Below are positions 32,199 to 40,804 of a stretch of DNA of 64,000 nucleotides, in pieces. Position numbers and translations under genes: made by a program. The stretch is from JAGOBP01 sp046328575 (GTDB lineage Bacteria; Chloroflexota; Anaerolineae; Fen-1058). Position 1 is the stretch's first letter; every line of letters starts with the position of its first letter. The stretch is from the NCBI GenBank assembly GCA_046328575.1, contig JAXLWI010000012.1, positions 1 through 64,000 on the forward strand, written 5' to 3'. A model generated the notes under the pieces. The model saw nothing but the letters and a program-made list of their open reading frames with translations. It did no database searches and was not told the DNA's origin.

Positions 32199-32203
32199 GA
32201 GGC

Positions 32204-32249
32204 AAAACCGCCCCTCGATCCCATGACAGGTGTCATGATCGAGGGGCGG
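32204..32249 (-). terminator. Intrinsic terminator after the pirin gene
   Basis: CCGCCCCTCGATC pairs with GATCGAGGGGCGG, with an inner ATGACA/TGTCAT stem. On the minus strand TTTTG follows. It separates the pirin gene from the fmdB operon promoter. Confidence 0.85.
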
Positions 32250-32292
32250 AATTTTCCACGCGTAAACTGTAGGGTGCAGATCAGCCAGACCC

Positions 32293-33135
32293 CTACGCCT
32301 TGATGAACGTCCCGTTGCGCAGTTCGTACAGTGCCTGCTGAATCTCCTGCATGGTATTCATCACGAAGGGGCCATACGGAGCGATCGGTTCGCGGAACGG
32401 CGCGCCCGCGATTAACATGAAGCGCACGCCGCTGTCCGTAGTGACGGCAACTTGATCGCCATCGTTGAATTTGATCAAACGCACGGCTTCGATCAGATCT
32501 TCGTCGGAACCAAAGCAACCCGCACCTTCGAAGACATACGCCAGCGCCGTGTGACCGTGCGGCACGGGATACGTGAACGACGCCCCGGCCTTCAACGTCA
32601 CATCCATGTACACCGGCTGCGCGGCGATGTCGGTCACGGGGCCTTTCACACCATCGACCTCACCCGCCACCACGCGGATCGTCGCGCCAGGGCGCTGCAC
32701 GGTCGGAATCGTCGCCGCGCTGACTTCTTGATAACGTGGCGTCGTCATCTTGAGTTTGGCGGGCAAGTTGACCCACAACTGAAAACCCGCAATCGCGCCG
32801 GTTGGACTACGCCGCGGCATTTCCTCGTGCATGATGCCGCGCCCGCTCGTCATCCACTGCACGTCGCCGGGACCAATCAAACCGGCGTTGCCCAGGCTGT
32901 CGCGATGATGCACTGAACCGTCGAGCATATACGTGACCGTCTCGATGCCGCGATGCGGATGCATCGGAAAACCGACGATCGGACCCTCGACCGGATCGTT
33001 AAAGGCAAAGTGATCGAGCAACAAAAATGGATCGTATTCGTTGGAACGTTGTGGACCAAAGGAACGGCGCAGCAAAACGCCCGCCCCCTCGATGACATAC
33101 TGTGGCTCGATGATTCTCTCAATCGAACGTGACAT
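32293..33135 (-). CDS. Pirin-family protein
   Basis: 280 aa bicupin. Metal ligands lie in FPMHPHRGIETVTYML and the later GRGIMHEEMP, with the hallmark HRDSLGNAGLIGPGDVQWMTSG. The C-terminal cupin ends with APFREPIAPYGPFVMNT. Some pirins are quercetin dioxygenases, others redox-dependent regulators; which applies is unknown. Start ATG 33135 gives a full-length protein. It stands alone between terminator and the cob locus. Confidence 0.93.
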   Translation of the reverse strand: MSRSIERIIEPQYVIEGAGVLLRRSFGPQRSNEYDPFLLLDHFAFNDPVEGPIVGFPMHPHRGIETVTYMLDGSVHHRDSLGNAGLIGPGDVQWMTSGRGIMHEEMPRRSPTGAIAGFQLWVNLPAKLKMTTPRYQEVSAATIPTVQRPGATIRVVAGEVDGVKGPVTDIAAQPVYMDVTLKAGASFTYPVPHGHTALAYVFEGAGCFGSDEDLIEAVRLIKFNDGDQVAVTTDSGVRFMLIAGAPFREPIAPYGPFVMNTMQEIQQALYELRNGTFIKA

Positions 33136-33201
33136 ACGGCCTCCCCAGGCTTCAAACTTCGATAATTGTACCTGACCCGTTCGGCCTTGTCAGCGTGGTC
33201 G

Positions 33202-33744
33202 TTATTTCACTTTCAGCGGCAGCCCGGCTACCATGAACAACACTTCGTCGGCCATGGCCGCCAAACGTTGATTCGCCCGGCCCAACGCATCGCGATAGAC
33301 ACGCCCCAATGGATACGGCGGCACGAGGCCCAACCCCACTTCATTCGACACGATGATCCATTCGGCCGCGCTCTGATGATACGTGCTTAATAGTCCCTCA
33401 ATTTCCGCGTTCAACGCCGCCTCGGCTTCGTGCGCTGTTACCGATTCGGGCAATGGCACGATGACGTTGTTCGCCAACAAAGTCAGGCAATCGATCAAAA
33501 TCACGTCAGCTTGCCCCACACCCGATCGGATCGCGGCGCCGACCGTACGCGGCGCTTCGAGCGTCTGCCAATGCGCAGGTCGCTCGGCACGATGCGCCGC
33601 AATCCGATCAGCCATCTCGCCGTCGCCTGCTTCCGCCGTCGCTACGTACACGATTGCGCTGCCGTGCTCGGCTGCCAATCGCTGCGCGTACGAACTCTTG
33701 CCGCTGCGCGCCCCGCCTAAAATCAACGTCAGGCGTTTGCCCAT
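33202..33744 (-). CDS. cobU: Adenosylcobinamide kinase/guanylyltransferase
   Basis: 180 aa. CobU phosphorylates adenosylcobinamide and forms adenosylcobinamide-GDP. P-loop GGARSGKSSYAQRLA at the N terminus, IAAHRAERPAHWQTLEAP with the guanylylated His, DVILIDCLTLLANN, and IIVSNEVGLGLVPPYPLGRVYRDALG. Start 33744 follows GAGGTGAT; the frame extends upstream without similarity. It begins 1 bp after the cbiR stop, the last gene of the cobamide locus. Confidence 0.95.
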   Translation of the reverse strand: MGKRLTLILGGARSGKSSYAQRLAAEHGSAIVYVATAEAGDGEMADRIAAHRAERPAHWQTLEAPRTVGAAIRSGVGQADVILIDCLTLLANNVIVPLPESVTAHEAEAALNAEIEGLLSTYHQSAAEWIIVSNEVGLGLVPPYPLGRVYRDALGRANQRLAAMADEVLFMVAGLPLKVK

Positions 33745-33745
33745 A

Positions 33746-34522
33746 TCACCTCGCACTTTCCTCCAACACGGCCAGCGACGAATGAAAATCTTCTTCGCCA
33801 AAAATTTCCAGCGTCAACACGCCCGCGTATTTGGCGTGCAATAAAAACGCCAACACCGCATCGATCTTCTCGCGCGGCATGTGCGCCAGTGACTTGTGAT
33901 CGCGTTCCGCCAGGCCATGCAGATGGATCACGCGCGTACGCGGCAGGGCCTCGCGCAAATACGGCACAGGATCGTGTCCGTCAAGCCATAGATGGCCGAT
34001 GTCTACACAGCGACCTACCGGTAGTTGATTGATGACGGGCGCAATAAAATCCAGTGGATACGTTTCGAGGTTTTCTACCGCCAGCCGATCGAATCCGCCG
34101 GCCCATTCGGCCACCAACTCCAACGCCCGCCGCGTGTGAATTTGCCATTGGTGCAGCGCGTCCGGCGTCGGATTGTCTTTCACCTCGCGCCCATCGAGAT
34201 GCAGCACATACGCCCACGGCTGAAGCGCGCGCGTACGCTCAATCACTTTGCGCGCCTTGACCAGCGACACGTGTCCCTCGTCGCCATCCGCGCCGAGCCG
34301 CAGATCAAGCGGCAAGTGAACGGTATACGTCAACGCGTGTTGATCTGCCAGTGTGATCAATTCGTTAATCACTTCAACTGAAGGCAAATTATTCGGTCCG
34401 TCATCGACTTCGAACAAGACGAGTTCAACATCTTGCACCTTGTCGGCCAGATAACGCACGTTGGGCAAAATATCGGCGGGAATGATATACGAAGTTGTTC
34501 CAAGACGAAACGGATACAGCAT
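33746..34522 (-). CDS. cbiR: Cobamide-remodelling amidohydrolase CbiR-like (TIM-barrel)
   Basis: 258 aa AP-endonuclease-2-type TIM barrel. N-terminal MLYPFRLGTTSYIIPADILPNV and DVELVLFEVDD match the CbiR family described in Akkermansia; metal ligands are plausibly in TVHLPLDLRLG, YVLHLDG, AVENLETYP and CVDIGHLWLDGHD. CbiR hydrolyses the phosphoribosyl bond of cobamides so that the lower ligand can be replaced. Its place between cobU and cobS supports this over a generic sugar isomerase. Start 34522 carries AAAGGT 8 nt upstream. Confidence 0.85.
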   Translation of the reverse strand: MLYPFRLGTTSYIIPADILPNVRYLADKVQDVELVLFEVDDGPNNLPSVEVINELITLADQHALTYTVHLPLDLRLGADGDEGHVSLVKARKVIERTRALQPWAYVLHLDGREVKDNPTPDALHQWQIHTRRALELVAEWAGGFDRLAVENLETYPLDFIAPVINQLPVGRCVDIGHLWLDGHDPVPYLREALPRTRVIHLHGLAERDHKSLAHMPREKIDAVLAFLLHAKYAGVLTLEIFGEEDFHSSLAVLEESAR

Positions 34523-34559
34523 GCAGCGACCTTTCAGAAATGTGATAAGTGAGGTGTGA

Positions 34560-35285
34560 CTAATGCACGGTGGCGGCAAAGACCAACAACACGATCAATT
34601 CACTAACTTCCACGGTCAACCCAAACACATCGCCTGTGACGCCGCCGAGGCGCGATCGGGTCAGGCGGATAATGCCCCAGGCCGCGACATGCACCAGCAC
34701 TACGGCGTTGATCGCCCGCCAACCGCCCAGCCCGATCAAAACGATCGGAACGATGGCCGCGCCCACGTAGACCGTACGATTGAGTCCTTGCTTGAACGCT
34801 TCGCCCATCCCGCCCGGCCGCGCCGACGGCTGCGCCGCCACGATCAAGATCAGCCAGCGCGCGATCGATGGTGCGAGTAGAAACGCCACACTGGATGGCA
34901 CGGGCAGCGAGGCAATCGCGAACGTTTTCAGCAGCAGTTGCAGGATCAACGCCGCACCGCCGAACGTGCCCAAGCGCGGATCGCGCATGATCTCCAAGCG
35001 GCGTTCCGGCGACACCGCCGCGAGCAAGCCATCGCCGCAGTCTGCCAGTCCGTCGAGATGTAAGCCGCCCGTCAGCAACGCCCACAGCGCTACGCTCAAC
35101 GCCGCGCTCAGCAACGGCGAAAACACTTGATTCAAGGCGTAATGCGCGCCCGCCAGAATCGCGCCAAGGAGCAGACCCACGCTCGGAAACCACACGCCCG
35201 CGCGGCCCAGATCGCCGCGCTGCGGCGCTGGCGTACGAACGGGGATTGAAGTTAAGAAACCTAATGCAAAAAAGAGGTTATTCAT
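34560..35285 (-). CDS. cobS: Adenosylcobinamide-GDP ribazoletransferase
   Basis: 241 aa inner-membrane enzyme joining adenosylcobinamide-GDP with alpha-ribazole (phosphate) to make the complete cobamide. Family signatures: FLTSIPVRTPAP near the N terminus, LTGGLHLDGLADCGDGLLAAVSPERRLEIMRDPRLGTFGG with the metal-binding DGLADxxD, and several membrane helices. Standard length. 38 bp upstream of cbiR in transcription order. Confidence 0.95.
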   Translation of the reverse strand: MNNLFFALGFLTSIPVRTPAPQRGDLGRAGVWFPSVGLLLGAILAGAHYALNQVFSPLLSAALSVALWALLTGGLHLDGLADCGDGLLAAVSPERRLEIMRDPRLGTFGGAALILQLLLKTFAIASLPVPSSVAFLLAPSIARWLILIVAAQPSARPGGMGEAFKQGLNRTVYVGAAIVPIVLIGLGGWRAINAVVLVHVAAWGIIRLTRSRLGGVTGDVFGLTVEVSELIVLLVFAATVH

Positions 35286-35353
35286 TGCTTTTTATGCCGG
35301 GCGACATTGCAGACCAATTATTCAGAGTAACCTAAGTTGGTTTACCGATTGCT

Positions 35354-35406
35354 CGCAGCGGATTTGACAATCCGCTGCGTTTCCGCTGGATTTGGCAATC
35401 CAGCGG
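35354..35406. repeat. REP-like doublet of related hairpins
   Basis: Two stem-loops in tandem: CGCAGCGGATT-TGAC-AATCCGCTGCG (35354-35379) and CCGCTGGATT-TGGC-AATCCAGCGG (35383-35406). Their sequences are related to each other, like a bacterial interspersed mosaic element. A separate palindrome GTTACTC-A-GAGTAAC lies at 35431-35445. The cluster fills the 191-bp gap between cobT and cobS. Confidence 0.65.
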
Positions 35407-35476
35407 GAGCATGCCTGTTAATTGTTCTTAGTTACTCAGAGTAACAATGAAGAGTGGTTTGTTCATTGCTATTTGT

Positions 35477-36520
35477 TCATTCTTTGTTGCTCACACCCGC
35501 TTCCGCAAACGTCGCCATCTCGTTGAGAATGAGCACCGCCGCCTCGATGAGATTGAAGGCCAGGGCTGCGCCGGTACCTTCGCCTAACCGCAACCCTAAG
35601 TTCAACAGTGGCTTCAAGCCTAGGTGATTCAGAATCGCGCGATGGCCGATCTCGACCGATTGATGCGCGGCGATTAAGTACGGCTTTACATCAGGCACGA
35701 GCGTGGCCGCGATCAACGCCGCCGCGCCGGAGATAAAGCCATCGATCACTACCGGCACACGTTTAGCCGCCGCCCCGATGATCACGCCTGCCAATCCAGC
35801 GATCTCAAAACCACCGACACAACTCAACACATCCAACGCATCCTGCGGATTTGGATCGTGTAGTTGCAGCGCATGTTCGATCGTTGCGATCTTGCGCGCT
35901 AGGCCCGCATCATCGACGCCCGTACCGCGACCCGTGACTTCACTCACCGGCCGCTGCGTGATCGCCGCCACAATCGCCGACGACGGCGTGGTGTTGCCGA
36001 TGCCCATATCGCCGGTCGCGACGAGATCAAGCCCCTTCGCGATCTCATCGTTCACCACGTCGATGCCCGTTGCGACGGCGTATTCGGCTTGCGCCCGCGT
36101 CATCGCGGGCAACACCGCCAGATTCTGCGTGCCGCGGGCGATCTTGCGATTGATCAGACCTGCCATGCTTGGCAAATCACCGGCCACGCCCATATCCACG
36201 ACGACGACTCGCGCCTCAGCGTGACGCGCCAGCACATTGATGGCCGCGCCGCCGTGCAGAAAATTCAGCACCATCTGCGGCGTCACTTCAGGTGGATAGG
36301 CGCTGACGCCTTCGCGCGCCACGCCGTGATCGCCCGCCATGACGATGACAGCTTTATTCGCTAACGACGGCCGTAGTTGACCCGTAATCGCTGCCAGTTG
36401 AATCGAGAGATCTTCGAGTTGGCCCAAGCTGCCAGTCGGTTTGGTCAGCAGCGCTTGTCGTGCGCGGGCTTGGGCTTGAACAGTCGTAAACAACGGGGGA
36501 ATCGAGGGCAGTACGAGCAT
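35477..36520 (-). CDS. cobT: Nicotinate-nucleotide:dimethylbenzimidazole phosphoribosyltransferase
   Basis: 347 aa. CobT activates the lower ligand base by making alpha-ribazole phosphate. Signatures: KPTGSLGQLEDLSIQLA, VIVMAGDHGVAREGVSAYPPEVTPQMVLNFLHGGAAINV, ATGDMGIGNTTPSSAIVAA, and the catalytic glutamate E314 in LRLGEGTGAALAF. Length matches the Salmonella enzyme. It follows the PPase-like gene after 25 bp. Confidence 0.95.
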   Translation of the reverse strand: MLVLPSIPPLFTTVQAQARARQALLTKPTGSLGQLEDLSIQLAAITGQLRPSLANKAVIVMAGDHGVAREGVSAYPPEVTPQMVLNFLHGGAAINVLARHAEARVVVVDMGVAGDLPSMAGLINRKIARGTQNLAVLPAMTRAQAEYAVATGIDVVNDEIAKGLDLVATGDMGIGNTTPSSAIVAAITQRPVSEVTGRGTGVDDAGLARKIATIEHALQLHDPNPQDALDVLSCVGGFEIAGLAGVIIGAAAKRVPVVIDGFISGAAALIAATLVPDVKPYLIAAHQSVEIGHRAILNHLGLKPLLNLGLRLGEGTGAALAFNLIEAAVLILNEMATFAEAGVSNKE

Positions 36521-36545
36521 AATGACCTTTCCTTACAAAATAAGC

Positions 36546-36908
36546 TCAATTCCCCCGCTCGATCAACGTCGCCGCTTGCACGCCAGTGTCGTGCGTTGCC
36601 AGAATGATCTGCGCCTCCTCCCGAGTGCAGCCCAGCAACAACTTGATCTCCGTATCGCGCTTGATAAGATCAACTGTGCACACGATGGCCGTCAGAGATC
36701 GATCGGGTTGCGAGCCAACCCATACGTCGATGCCGCCACCGTCAGCCGCTGTCGTCCCATCGAGATAGCCGTAATCCAGCGGATAGATGAAGTCTGGATA
36801 ACGCGGATGCAGCGTACCACGCGGCCGATCGATCACCAGCCGCGAATCGGCCACCAACTGATCAAGCGCCTGCCAAAACCGATCGACGTTCACAGCCGCG
36901 AATTCCAC
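36546..36908 (-). CDS. Inorganic-pyrophosphatase-like small protein
   Basis: 120 aa. FWQALDQLVADSRLVIDRPRGTLHPRYPDFIYPLDYGYLDGT with GGIDVWVGSQ resembles the core of soluble inorganic pyrophosphatases (IDRPxGxxHPxYPxxxYPxxYGY), but it is shorter and lacks the usual triple-Asp cluster. It overlaps pduO by 19 bp and sits among cobamide genes, where pyrophosphate or triphosphate is released by PduO and related steps. A support role is inference; it may be a degenerate or specialised phosphatase. Confidence 0.65.
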   Translation of the reverse strand: MEFAAVNVDRFWQALDQLVADSRLVIDRPRGTLHPRYPDFIYPLDYGYLDGTTAADGGGIDVWVGSQPDRSLTAIVCTVDLIKRDTEIKLLLGCTREEAQIILATHDTGVQAATLIERGN

Positions 36909-37453
36909 AGCGGCTCCGCCACGCCGCGTTCCTTATTCTCATAGCGCGGCAACACGAACAACAAATCGGACAGGCGATTGAGATACGCAGCCACCCATGT
37001 CCCGATCGGTTCGCTATGCGACAACGTAGCGACGGCGCGCTCGGCACGGCGACAGATGGTGCGCGCCACGTGCAGCTGCGCTGCACCGATCGAGCCGCCC
37101 GGCAAAATGAAGTTCTGCAACGGCCCGACGATCTCGTTAAACTCATCGATCCATCGTTCCAACTGATCGACATGACGCTCTTCGATTTGCGGCAGTTGAT
37201 ACTTCTCTTTGTCTTCCTGGATAAACGCGAGGTCCGATCCTAAATGGAACAATTCATTTTGAATAACCGGCAGAATTTCAGTTAAGCGCGGTGACAAACC
37301 GTGCGCCAGCGCCAACCCGATCGCCGAGTTCAGCTCGTCGACGGTGCCATAAGCATTGACGCGCGCTGAATCTTTAGGCACGCGCTGCCCACCGCCGAGC
37401 GCGGTCGTGCCGTCATCACCTTTGCGCGTGTAAATCTTAGTCAACCTTGGCAT
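36890..37453 (-). CDS. pduO: ATP:cob(I)alamin adenosyltransferase, PduO type
   Basis: 187 aa. It adenosylates cob(I)alamin or cobinamide using ATP. Motifs: LTKIYTRKGDDGTTALGGGQRVPKDSARVNAYGTVDELNSAIG, FILPGGSIGAAQLHVARTICRRAERAV and LNRLSDLLFVLPRYEN. Start 37453 is where family similarity begins; the frame reaches 37498 without a ribosome-binding site. Between btuD and cobT orthologues in the locus. Confidence 0.95.
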   Translation of the reverse strand: MPRLTKIYTRKGDDGTTALGGGQRVPKDSARVNAYGTVDELNSAIGLALAHGLSPRLTEILPVIQNELFHLGSDLAFIQEDKEKYQLPQIEERHVDQLERWIDEFNEIVGPLQNFILPGGSIGAAQLHVARTICRRAERAVATLSHSEPIGTWVAAYLNRLSDLLFVLPRYENKERGVAEPLWNSRL

Positions 37454-37472
37454 AAGTTGTTCCCTTTTTGAA

Positions 37473-37507
37473 GAGTGACGAGTGATAAGTGATTTCACTC
37501 GTCACTC
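37473..37507. repeat. Hairpin between btuD and pduO
   Basis: GAGTGACGAGTGA pairs perfectly with TCACTCGTCACTC across a 9-nt loop; T-rich sequence follows toward pduO. Similar GAGTGACGAGT words occur in the btuC-btuD gap (38284-38327) and other gaps. Confidence 0.55.
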
Positions 37508-37508
37508 G

Positions 37509-38282
37509 TTATTTGCTATCCGCCATCACCCACGGCCCGCCATTGGCGGGATGCTCATAAACGCTGATATTTAGGCCATAAACAGGACTCAAGCGTTCGG
37601 ACGTCAGCACATCCGGCGGCGTGCCGAGCGCGGCCACTGTGCCATTCGACAGCAGCGCAACTCGATCGGCATACAGCGCCGCTAAGTTCAGATCATGCAG
37701 CGCGATTAAAACCGCAAAGCCTTCGTTCTTCGCCAGATCGCGCACCAGCGACAGCACGCCCGCTTGATGCTTCAGATCGAGATGCGCGGTCGGTTCATCC
37801 AACAACAGCGTTTTAGCCGCTTGCGTCAAGGCGCGCGCGATCAACACCCGCTGCTGTTCGCCGCCCGACAGTTCGCCGATGCGGCGCGCGGCCAGTTCCG
37901 TCACACACGTGCGATCCATCGCGGCGCGGGCGATGTCTCGATCAGATTCAGTCTCGCGGCCCAACCAGCCCAGATAGGCGGTGCGCCCCATCAACACGGT
38001 CTCTTCAACCGTGAATGCTTCGGGCAAGCGTACTGCTTGCGGGACGACAGCGACCAATCGGGCGCGTTGCTCGATCGGGAGTTTAAGCAGATCGCGCTCG
38101 TCGGCCAGAACGCGGCCACTCACGATCGGCACGCTGCCGCTGATCGCGCGGATCAACGTCGATTTACCAACGCCGTTTGGGCCGATCAGCGCGACGACTT
38201 CGCCTGCTTGCACGTCGAGTGAGACATCGTGCAAAACAGCGCGTTGGTTGTAACGAATTGTGATCGATTGAAGTGAAAGCAT
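37509..38282 (-). CDS. btuD: Vitamin B12 ABC transporter ATP-binding protein
   Basis: 257 aa FecE/BtuD-type ATPase: Walker A IGPNGVGKST, signature LSGGEQQRVLIARALTQ, Walker B TLLLDEPTAHLD, switch His in VLIALHDLN. It is downstream of a B12 riboswitch and between btuC and pduO, so B12 or cobinamide is the probable cargo rather than iron-siderophore. Confidence 0.9.
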   Translation of the reverse strand: MLSLQSITIRYNQRAVLHDVSLDVQAGEVVALIGPNGVGKSTLIRAISGSVPIVSGRVLADERDLLKLPIEQRARLVAVVPQAVRLPEAFTVEETVLMGRTAYLGWLGRETESDRDIARAAMDRTCVTELAARRIGELSGGEQQRVLIARALTQAAKTLLLDEPTAHLDLKHQAGVLSLVRDLAKNEGFAVLIALHDLNLAALYADRVALLSNGTVAALGTPPDVLTSERLSPVYGLNISVYEHPANGGPWVMADSK

Positions 38283-38331
38283 AAGTAACGAGCGATGAGT
38301 GACGAGTAATTCGTAAGTTACTCGTTATGCT

Positions 38332-39420
38332 TTACCAAAACGCTTGTTGTTTCGCTTGTCGCAACAACCACACAAAAAACGGCGCGCCGATCAAGGCCGT
38401 GACCACCCCCACCGGCAATTCCTGCGGAGCCATCACCGTGCGCGCCAACAGATCGGCTAGCAGCAGACCTGCCGCACCGCCGATGATGGACAGCGGCACC
38501 AACCGCCGATAATCGCCGCCCCACATCAAGCGAATGAGATGCGGCACGGCGAGCCCCACAAAACCGATGATGCCGGAGAAGGCGACCGCCGACGCGGTAG
38601 TCAACGAAGCGGCGATGATCACGACGCGCTTTACGCGATCGACGTTGAGACCCAACTGCCGCGCTTGATCGTCGCCGAATTGCAGCACGTTCAGCGGACG
38701 GCTGACCAGGATCAAAACGCCTAAGCCGAGGATCACTTCCGGCAATACCGCCAACACGGGCGACCAACCGCCGAGCGCAAAGCCACCCAACATCCAGTTG
38801 ATGGCGCGCCGCAATTCGCCTTGTGCGCGCAGCATGAGAAACGTACTCAGCGACGTCATAAACGCGCCGACTGCCACGCCCGCCAGAATCAGCGTTGAGA
38901 TCGGCGTGGTGCGGCCGACTCGCGCCAGCGAATATACCAACAGCGCCGTCAGCACCGCACCCACAAACGCCGCAATCGGCACCGCGATGAAACTGATCAC
39001 GCTCGACGGCCATTGAATCGCCATCGCAACGACTGCCCCCAACCCCGCGCCCGATGCAATGCCCAGCAAATACGGATCGGCCAGCGGATTGCGGAACAAC
39101 CCTTGATAAGCCGCGCCGCTGCCCGACAGTGCCGCACCCGTCAACGCCACCAGCACGATGCGGGGCAAGCGAATGTCGAACAGGATGGTCGTGAACGAAT
39201 CGGATACGTCCGCTGGAATCGGTAAAACGCGCGACAACAACAAGCGGGCCACATCCAACGGCGGAATCGACACCGCGCCGATCGCCGCGCTCACCAGAAA
39301 GGCCGCGATTAAGGCCGCGAAACACCACAGATACGGCGACAGGGAGACAGCGAAACGACGCGAGGGCGAGAATGCCTCTCGCTGTCCCACCGTCTCGCTA
39401 TCTCCAGGTCTCTCAGTCAT
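38332..39420 (-). CDS. btuC: Vitamin B12 ABC transporter permease
   Basis: 362 aa FecCD/BtuC-family permease with about ten helices after a 28-residue hydrophilic N terminus. Family markers: RLPRIVLVALTGAALSGSGAAYQGLFRNPLADPYLLGIASGAGLGAV and GIIGFVGLAVPHLIRLMWG, the ATPase-coupling region. The stop lies 50 bp before btuD. Assigned to B12 by the riboswitch and operon. Confidence 0.92.
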   Translation of the reverse strand: MTERPGDSETVGQREAFSPSRRFAVSLSPYLWCFAALIAAFLVSAAIGAVSIPPLDVARLLLSRVLPIPADVSDSFTTILFDIRLPRIVLVALTGAALSGSGAAYQGLFRNPLADPYLLGIASGAGLGAVVAMAIQWPSSVISFIAVPIAAFVGAVLTALLVYSLARVGRTTPISTLILAGVAVGAFMTSLSTFLMLRAQGELRRAINWMLGGFALGGWSPVLAVLPEVILGLGVLILVSRPLNVLQFGDDQARQLGLNVDRVKRVVIIAASLTTASAVAFSGIIGFVGLAVPHLIRLMWGGDYRRLVPLSIIGGAAGLLLADLLARTVMAPQELPVGVVTALIGAPFFVWLLRQAKQQAFW

Positions 39421-39428
39421 GACAGTCT

Positions 39429-40451
39429 CTACTTGAACAACTCAGGATGGAATAACTTGGCGAATGCTTCCAACCCGTCGATTAAACGCGGACTGGGCCG
39501 GCTGACGAGGTTATCGTCGAATGTATACACCGCGCCATTCTTCACCGCCGATAGTTTATCCCAGCCCGCCCGCTGCGCGACCGATTCTGGCGACACGCCG
39601 TACAACGAATCGCCCAGCACGATGATGTCAGGATTCACTTTGACCAATTCTTCAGAACTGATCTGCGCGAACTGATCTTTTAACTCCTGGCCGATGTTGT
39701 GACCACCCGCGAGATCGATCAATTTATCGATGAAGGTGCCGGGACCGGTCGTGTACGGCTTGGTCGGATCGGTCGCATCGATCTCATAAAACACCGTTGG
39801 TTTCTTCGATGAAGTCGCCACTTTCTCAATCACGGCGGTATACCGCGTCTCGATCGATTTGCTCAGCTGATCGGCTTCGTTAGTGTGACCCGTCAACGTG
39901 CCGACAATCTTGAGGTTCGCATACAGGCCATCAAAATCGGTGGGATTCGCCAGCCAATAGACGGTCAGCCCCAAATCTTCCAGCGTTTTCACTTGCTCCG
40001 GCGCATTGATCTCGGCCGCCAAAATCAGATCGGGCTTTAGGGCGACGATGGCTTCTGTGTTGAGCTTGCCGAACGCTGAGCCGATATTCTCGATCGATTT
40101 GGCTTCCGCTGGAAAATCCGATAGATCATCGCGGCCGATAAGTTGCGAGCCTGCCCCAATCGCAAACAGAATCTCGGTGTTTGACGGCGCGATCGAGATG
40201 ATGCGCTGTGCGGGCCTAGTTAATTTCACTTCACGCTTCAAGCCATCGGTCAGCGAGATCGCTTGATCGGCGGGCTTGGTCGGCGCGGTAGTCGGCTGCG
40301 GAGCAACGGTCGGCATCGCTGTTGGTGCGGCAGTCGGTTCAACTTTGGCTGCGCTTGTTGGCGCAGGTGCCGCGGTCGGCGCTGCGCTCGTCGCGCAGGC
40401 GCTCAACAGCGCGGCGAGCGCGAGTAAAGTTACAGTGAATTTGCGAAACAT
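39429..40451 (-). CDS. btuF: Vitamin B12 substrate-binding lipoprotein
   Basis: 340 aa. Lipoprotein signal LLSAC with C19, followed by a long Ala/Pro/Thr linker. Binding domain: RIISIAPSNTEILFAIGAGSQLIGRDDLSDFPAEAKSIENIG, AIVALKPDLILAAEINAPEQVKTLEDLGLTVYWL and VNPDIIVLGDSLYGV, the BtuF/FepB-type cluster A-2 fold. Start 40451 follows AGGAGA by 5 nt; the longer frame to 40607 runs into the riboswitch. First gene of the B12 operon; expression is expected to fall when B12 is plentiful. Confidence 0.92.
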   Translation of the reverse strand: MFRKFTVTLLALAALLSACATSAAPTAAPAPTSAAKVEPTAAPTAMPTVAPQPTTAPTKPADQAISLTDGLKREVKLTRPAQRIISIAPSNTEILFAIGAGSQLIGRDDLSDFPAEAKSIENIGSAFGKLNTEAIVALKPDLILAAEINAPEQVKTLEDLGLTVYWLANPTDFDGLYANLKIVGTLTGHTNEADQLSKSIETRYTAVIEKVATSSKKPTVFYEIDATDPTKPYTTGPGTFIDKLIDLAGGHNIGQELKDQFAQISSEELVKVNPDIIVLGDSLYGVSPESVAQRAGWDKLSAVKNGAVYTFDDNLVSRPSPRLIDGLEAFAKLFHPELFK

Positions 40452-40477
40452 CTTTTTCTCCTGAGATGAATAGAAAC

Positions 40478-40505
40478 AAAAAACCCCTGTCTTGCGACGA
40501 GGGGT
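40478..40505 (-). terminator. Riboswitch-associated terminator
   Basis: ACCCCT and AGGGGT arms with a loop, followed on the minus strand by a T run (A run at 40478-40483 on plus). Lies between aptamer and btuF start, as expected for transcriptional attenuation. Confidence 0.8.
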
Positions 40506-40745
40506 TCGATGACGATCTGACGATGTGTTGCAGTCAGTGTGCCACCCCCTTTCGGCGAGAAGTGTGGTCAACGCGTTACAGGCGGGCGACCTGGCTTTTC
40601 CAGCCACTAGCCGCGAGGGCTAGTCACTAGAATTACAGTTGCGCAACAGCGCCGGACTCCGTTCAAATTGAACGCCACCGGCTTCGCCGTTTCCGCTCCG
40701 TCCATCCGGGGACAAGAGCACCTGCACCGCTATTCAGTTGTCAAA
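40506..40745 (-). promoter_or_regulatory. Cobalamin riboswitch
   Basis: Minus-strand sequence has the conserved cobalamin aptamer blocks: GGAGTCCGGCGCTG, then GCGCAACTGTAA (near 40633-40644), and AAGCCAGGTCGCCCGCC, in the canonical order. Ends are approximate. It should bind adenosylcobalamin and stop transcription of the btu/cob operon through the adjacent terminator. Confidence 0.9.
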
Positions 40746-40755
40746 GTACGCGCGC

Positions 40756-40784
40756 ACTATACTCCCGCCTGCGCGGGCTGTCAA
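40756..40784 (-). promoter_or_regulatory. Promoter of the B12 operon
   Basis: Minus strand TTGACA (40779-40784), 17-bp spacer, TATAGT (40756-40761); start near 40749, just ahead of the aptamer. Confidence 0.8.
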
Positions 40785-40804
40785 GCCACCAGCGGTTTGG
40801 TCTA

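Noticed and set aside
35354..35406. Two tandem hairpins considered as a CRISPR remnant
   Set aside because: The units are inverted repeats of different sequence with no spacers; REP-like is a better fit.
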